Source: Microbacteriaceae bacterium
GTDB taxonomy: Bacteria > Actinomycetota > Actinomycetes > Actinomycetales > Microbacteriaceae
Reading direction: 5' to 3'
Assembly (NCBI GenBank): GCA_003454135.1
Contig: DMKW01000100.1
Location: 15,585-21,075 of the forward strand
DNA length: 5,491 nt
Shown piece after piece: positions 5,058-5,491 of the stretch. The notes under the pieces were generated by a model. That model did no database searches. It was not told where the DNA came from and saw only the letters and a list, made by a program, of their open reading frames with translations. Position 1 is the first letter of the stretch. Every line of letters starts with the position of its first letter. Position numbers and translations under genes: made by a program.

Positions 5058-5491
5058 CTTCCCCGGAGCGCGAGGCCCATGGGGATGCTCGCAAGCTCGG
5101 AACGCATCGTCACGAGTTCGCGCGCGTGCGCATCCAACCGGATGTCCTCGGCCGTCAGGAGCGGGAGGGGTCTCACCGGCCGGGAGCGGTCGTCGCTGCC
5201 GAGGTCGACGTGCACCGTCAGGCAGCGGGTCGTGAGCTGGAGCGCGTGCGGGGCGGTCGTCTCGCCCGAGCGCACATGAACGCTGATGTGCATGCCGTGG
5301 AGTGACGTGTGGATGAGGCGGGCGTCGACCTCCACGATGTGGCCGATGTGGATGGGGCGATAGAAGCGAATGCCGCCCGAGTAGACGGCGACGGCCGATT
5401 CCGAACTCCAGCTTGCCGCGCACGCGAACGCGGCCTCATCGATCCAGCGCATGACGGTGCCCCCATGCGCGTTGCCGCCCCAGTTGGCGTC
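5054..5491 (-). CDS. Acyl-CoA thioesterase (hotdog fold), C-terminal 145 residues, 5' truncated by the window end
   Basis: The enzyme should hydrolyse acyl-CoA to free fatty acid and CoA in the cytosol. The frame is open to the window edge, so the start is outside; the Met at 5452 is internal because the conserved motif begins before it. The visible part opens with DANWGGNAHGGTVMRWIDEA, the hotdog thioesterase signature (N-x-x-G-x-x-HGG followed by WIDE). The Asn, the HGG and the Asp of WIDE (visible residue 18) are the expected active-site region. Then come VYSGGIRFYRPIHIGHIVEV, the central hotdog strands in which GHIVEV replaces the common GD-x-V, and MHISVHVRSGE. The C-terminal part (LTAEDIRLDAHARELV) is a helical tail. 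The pattern resembles the YciA/BACH-type acyl-CoA thioesterases, and a second hotdog domain may lie upstream outside the window. The gene converges on the slipin gene with a 33-base gap that holds a hairpin. Confidence 0.
   Translation of the reverse strand, partial: DANWGGNAHGGTVMRWIDEAAFACAASWSSESAVAVYSGGIRFYRPIHIGHIVEVDARLIHTSLHGMHISVHVRSGETTAPHALQLTTRCLTVHVDLGSDDRSRPVRPLPLLTAEDIRLDAHARELVTMRSELASIPMGLALRGS

Noticed and set aside
4731..5423. A 230-codon minus-strand frame across the slipin and thioesterase genes
   Set aside because: It is a Arg/Pro/His-rich shadow crossing two real genes and the hairpin between them.
1..5491. A lipid-metabolism island joining the dehydrogenase, slipin and thioesterase genes
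   Set aside because: The genes lie in separate transcription units on both strands with an unrelated protein between them. Proximity alone does not support a system.

Overview
The window is from a high-GC actinobacterium. The G/C-rich third codon positions, the long open antisense frames opposite real genes, and the wording of the Clp and thioesterase proteins suggest something like Microbacteriaceae (order Micrococcales). That placement is inference from sequence feel, not from a search. There is no sign of a phage, transposon, CRISPR array, tRNA or rRNA.

Layout, left to right. (1) 1-605, + strand: the last 200 residues of a Clp/Hsp100 AAA+ unfoldase, followed by a strong GC-rich hairpin terminator (624-653). 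(2) 760-1374, +: a 204-residue protein of uncertain function with a partial, degenerate resemblance to the NAD(P)-binding half of the aldehyde dehydrogenase superfamily. (3) 1424-3367, +: a complete 647-residue acyl-CoA dehydrogenase of the long, two-part very-long-chain (VLCAD/ACAD9-like) type. (4) 3358-3915, -: a 185-residue conserved-looking protein of unknown function, convergent with the dehydrogenase and overlapping its end by 10 bases. (5) 3916-4168: a divergent intergenic region with a possible leaderless promoter for the minus-strand gene and GC-rich inverted repeats ahead of the plus-strand gene. (6) 4169-5020, +: a complete slipin/stomatin-type SPFH membrane protein. (7) 5054-5491, -: the C-terminal part of an acyl-CoA thioesterase with a hotdog fold, cut by the window end. 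A hairpin whose arms contain the stop codons of both genes lies between (6) and (7).

How the genes fit together: the acyl-CoA dehydrogenase (first step of fatty-acid beta-oxidation) and the acyl-CoA thioesterase both act on acyl-CoA esters, and the SPFH protein is a membrane-organising protein. They are on different strands and in separate transcription units, so a shared pathway is only a loose suggestion. Only genes 2 and 3 look like a possible operon (49-base gap). The window reads as ordinary chromosomal housekeeping and accessory metabolism. I found no convincing undescribed multi-gene system. The items most worth a second look are the degenerate aldehyde-dehydrogenase-like protein, the unknown minus-strand protein with its likely leaderless start, and the ClpP-docking-type loop in the Clp fragment.
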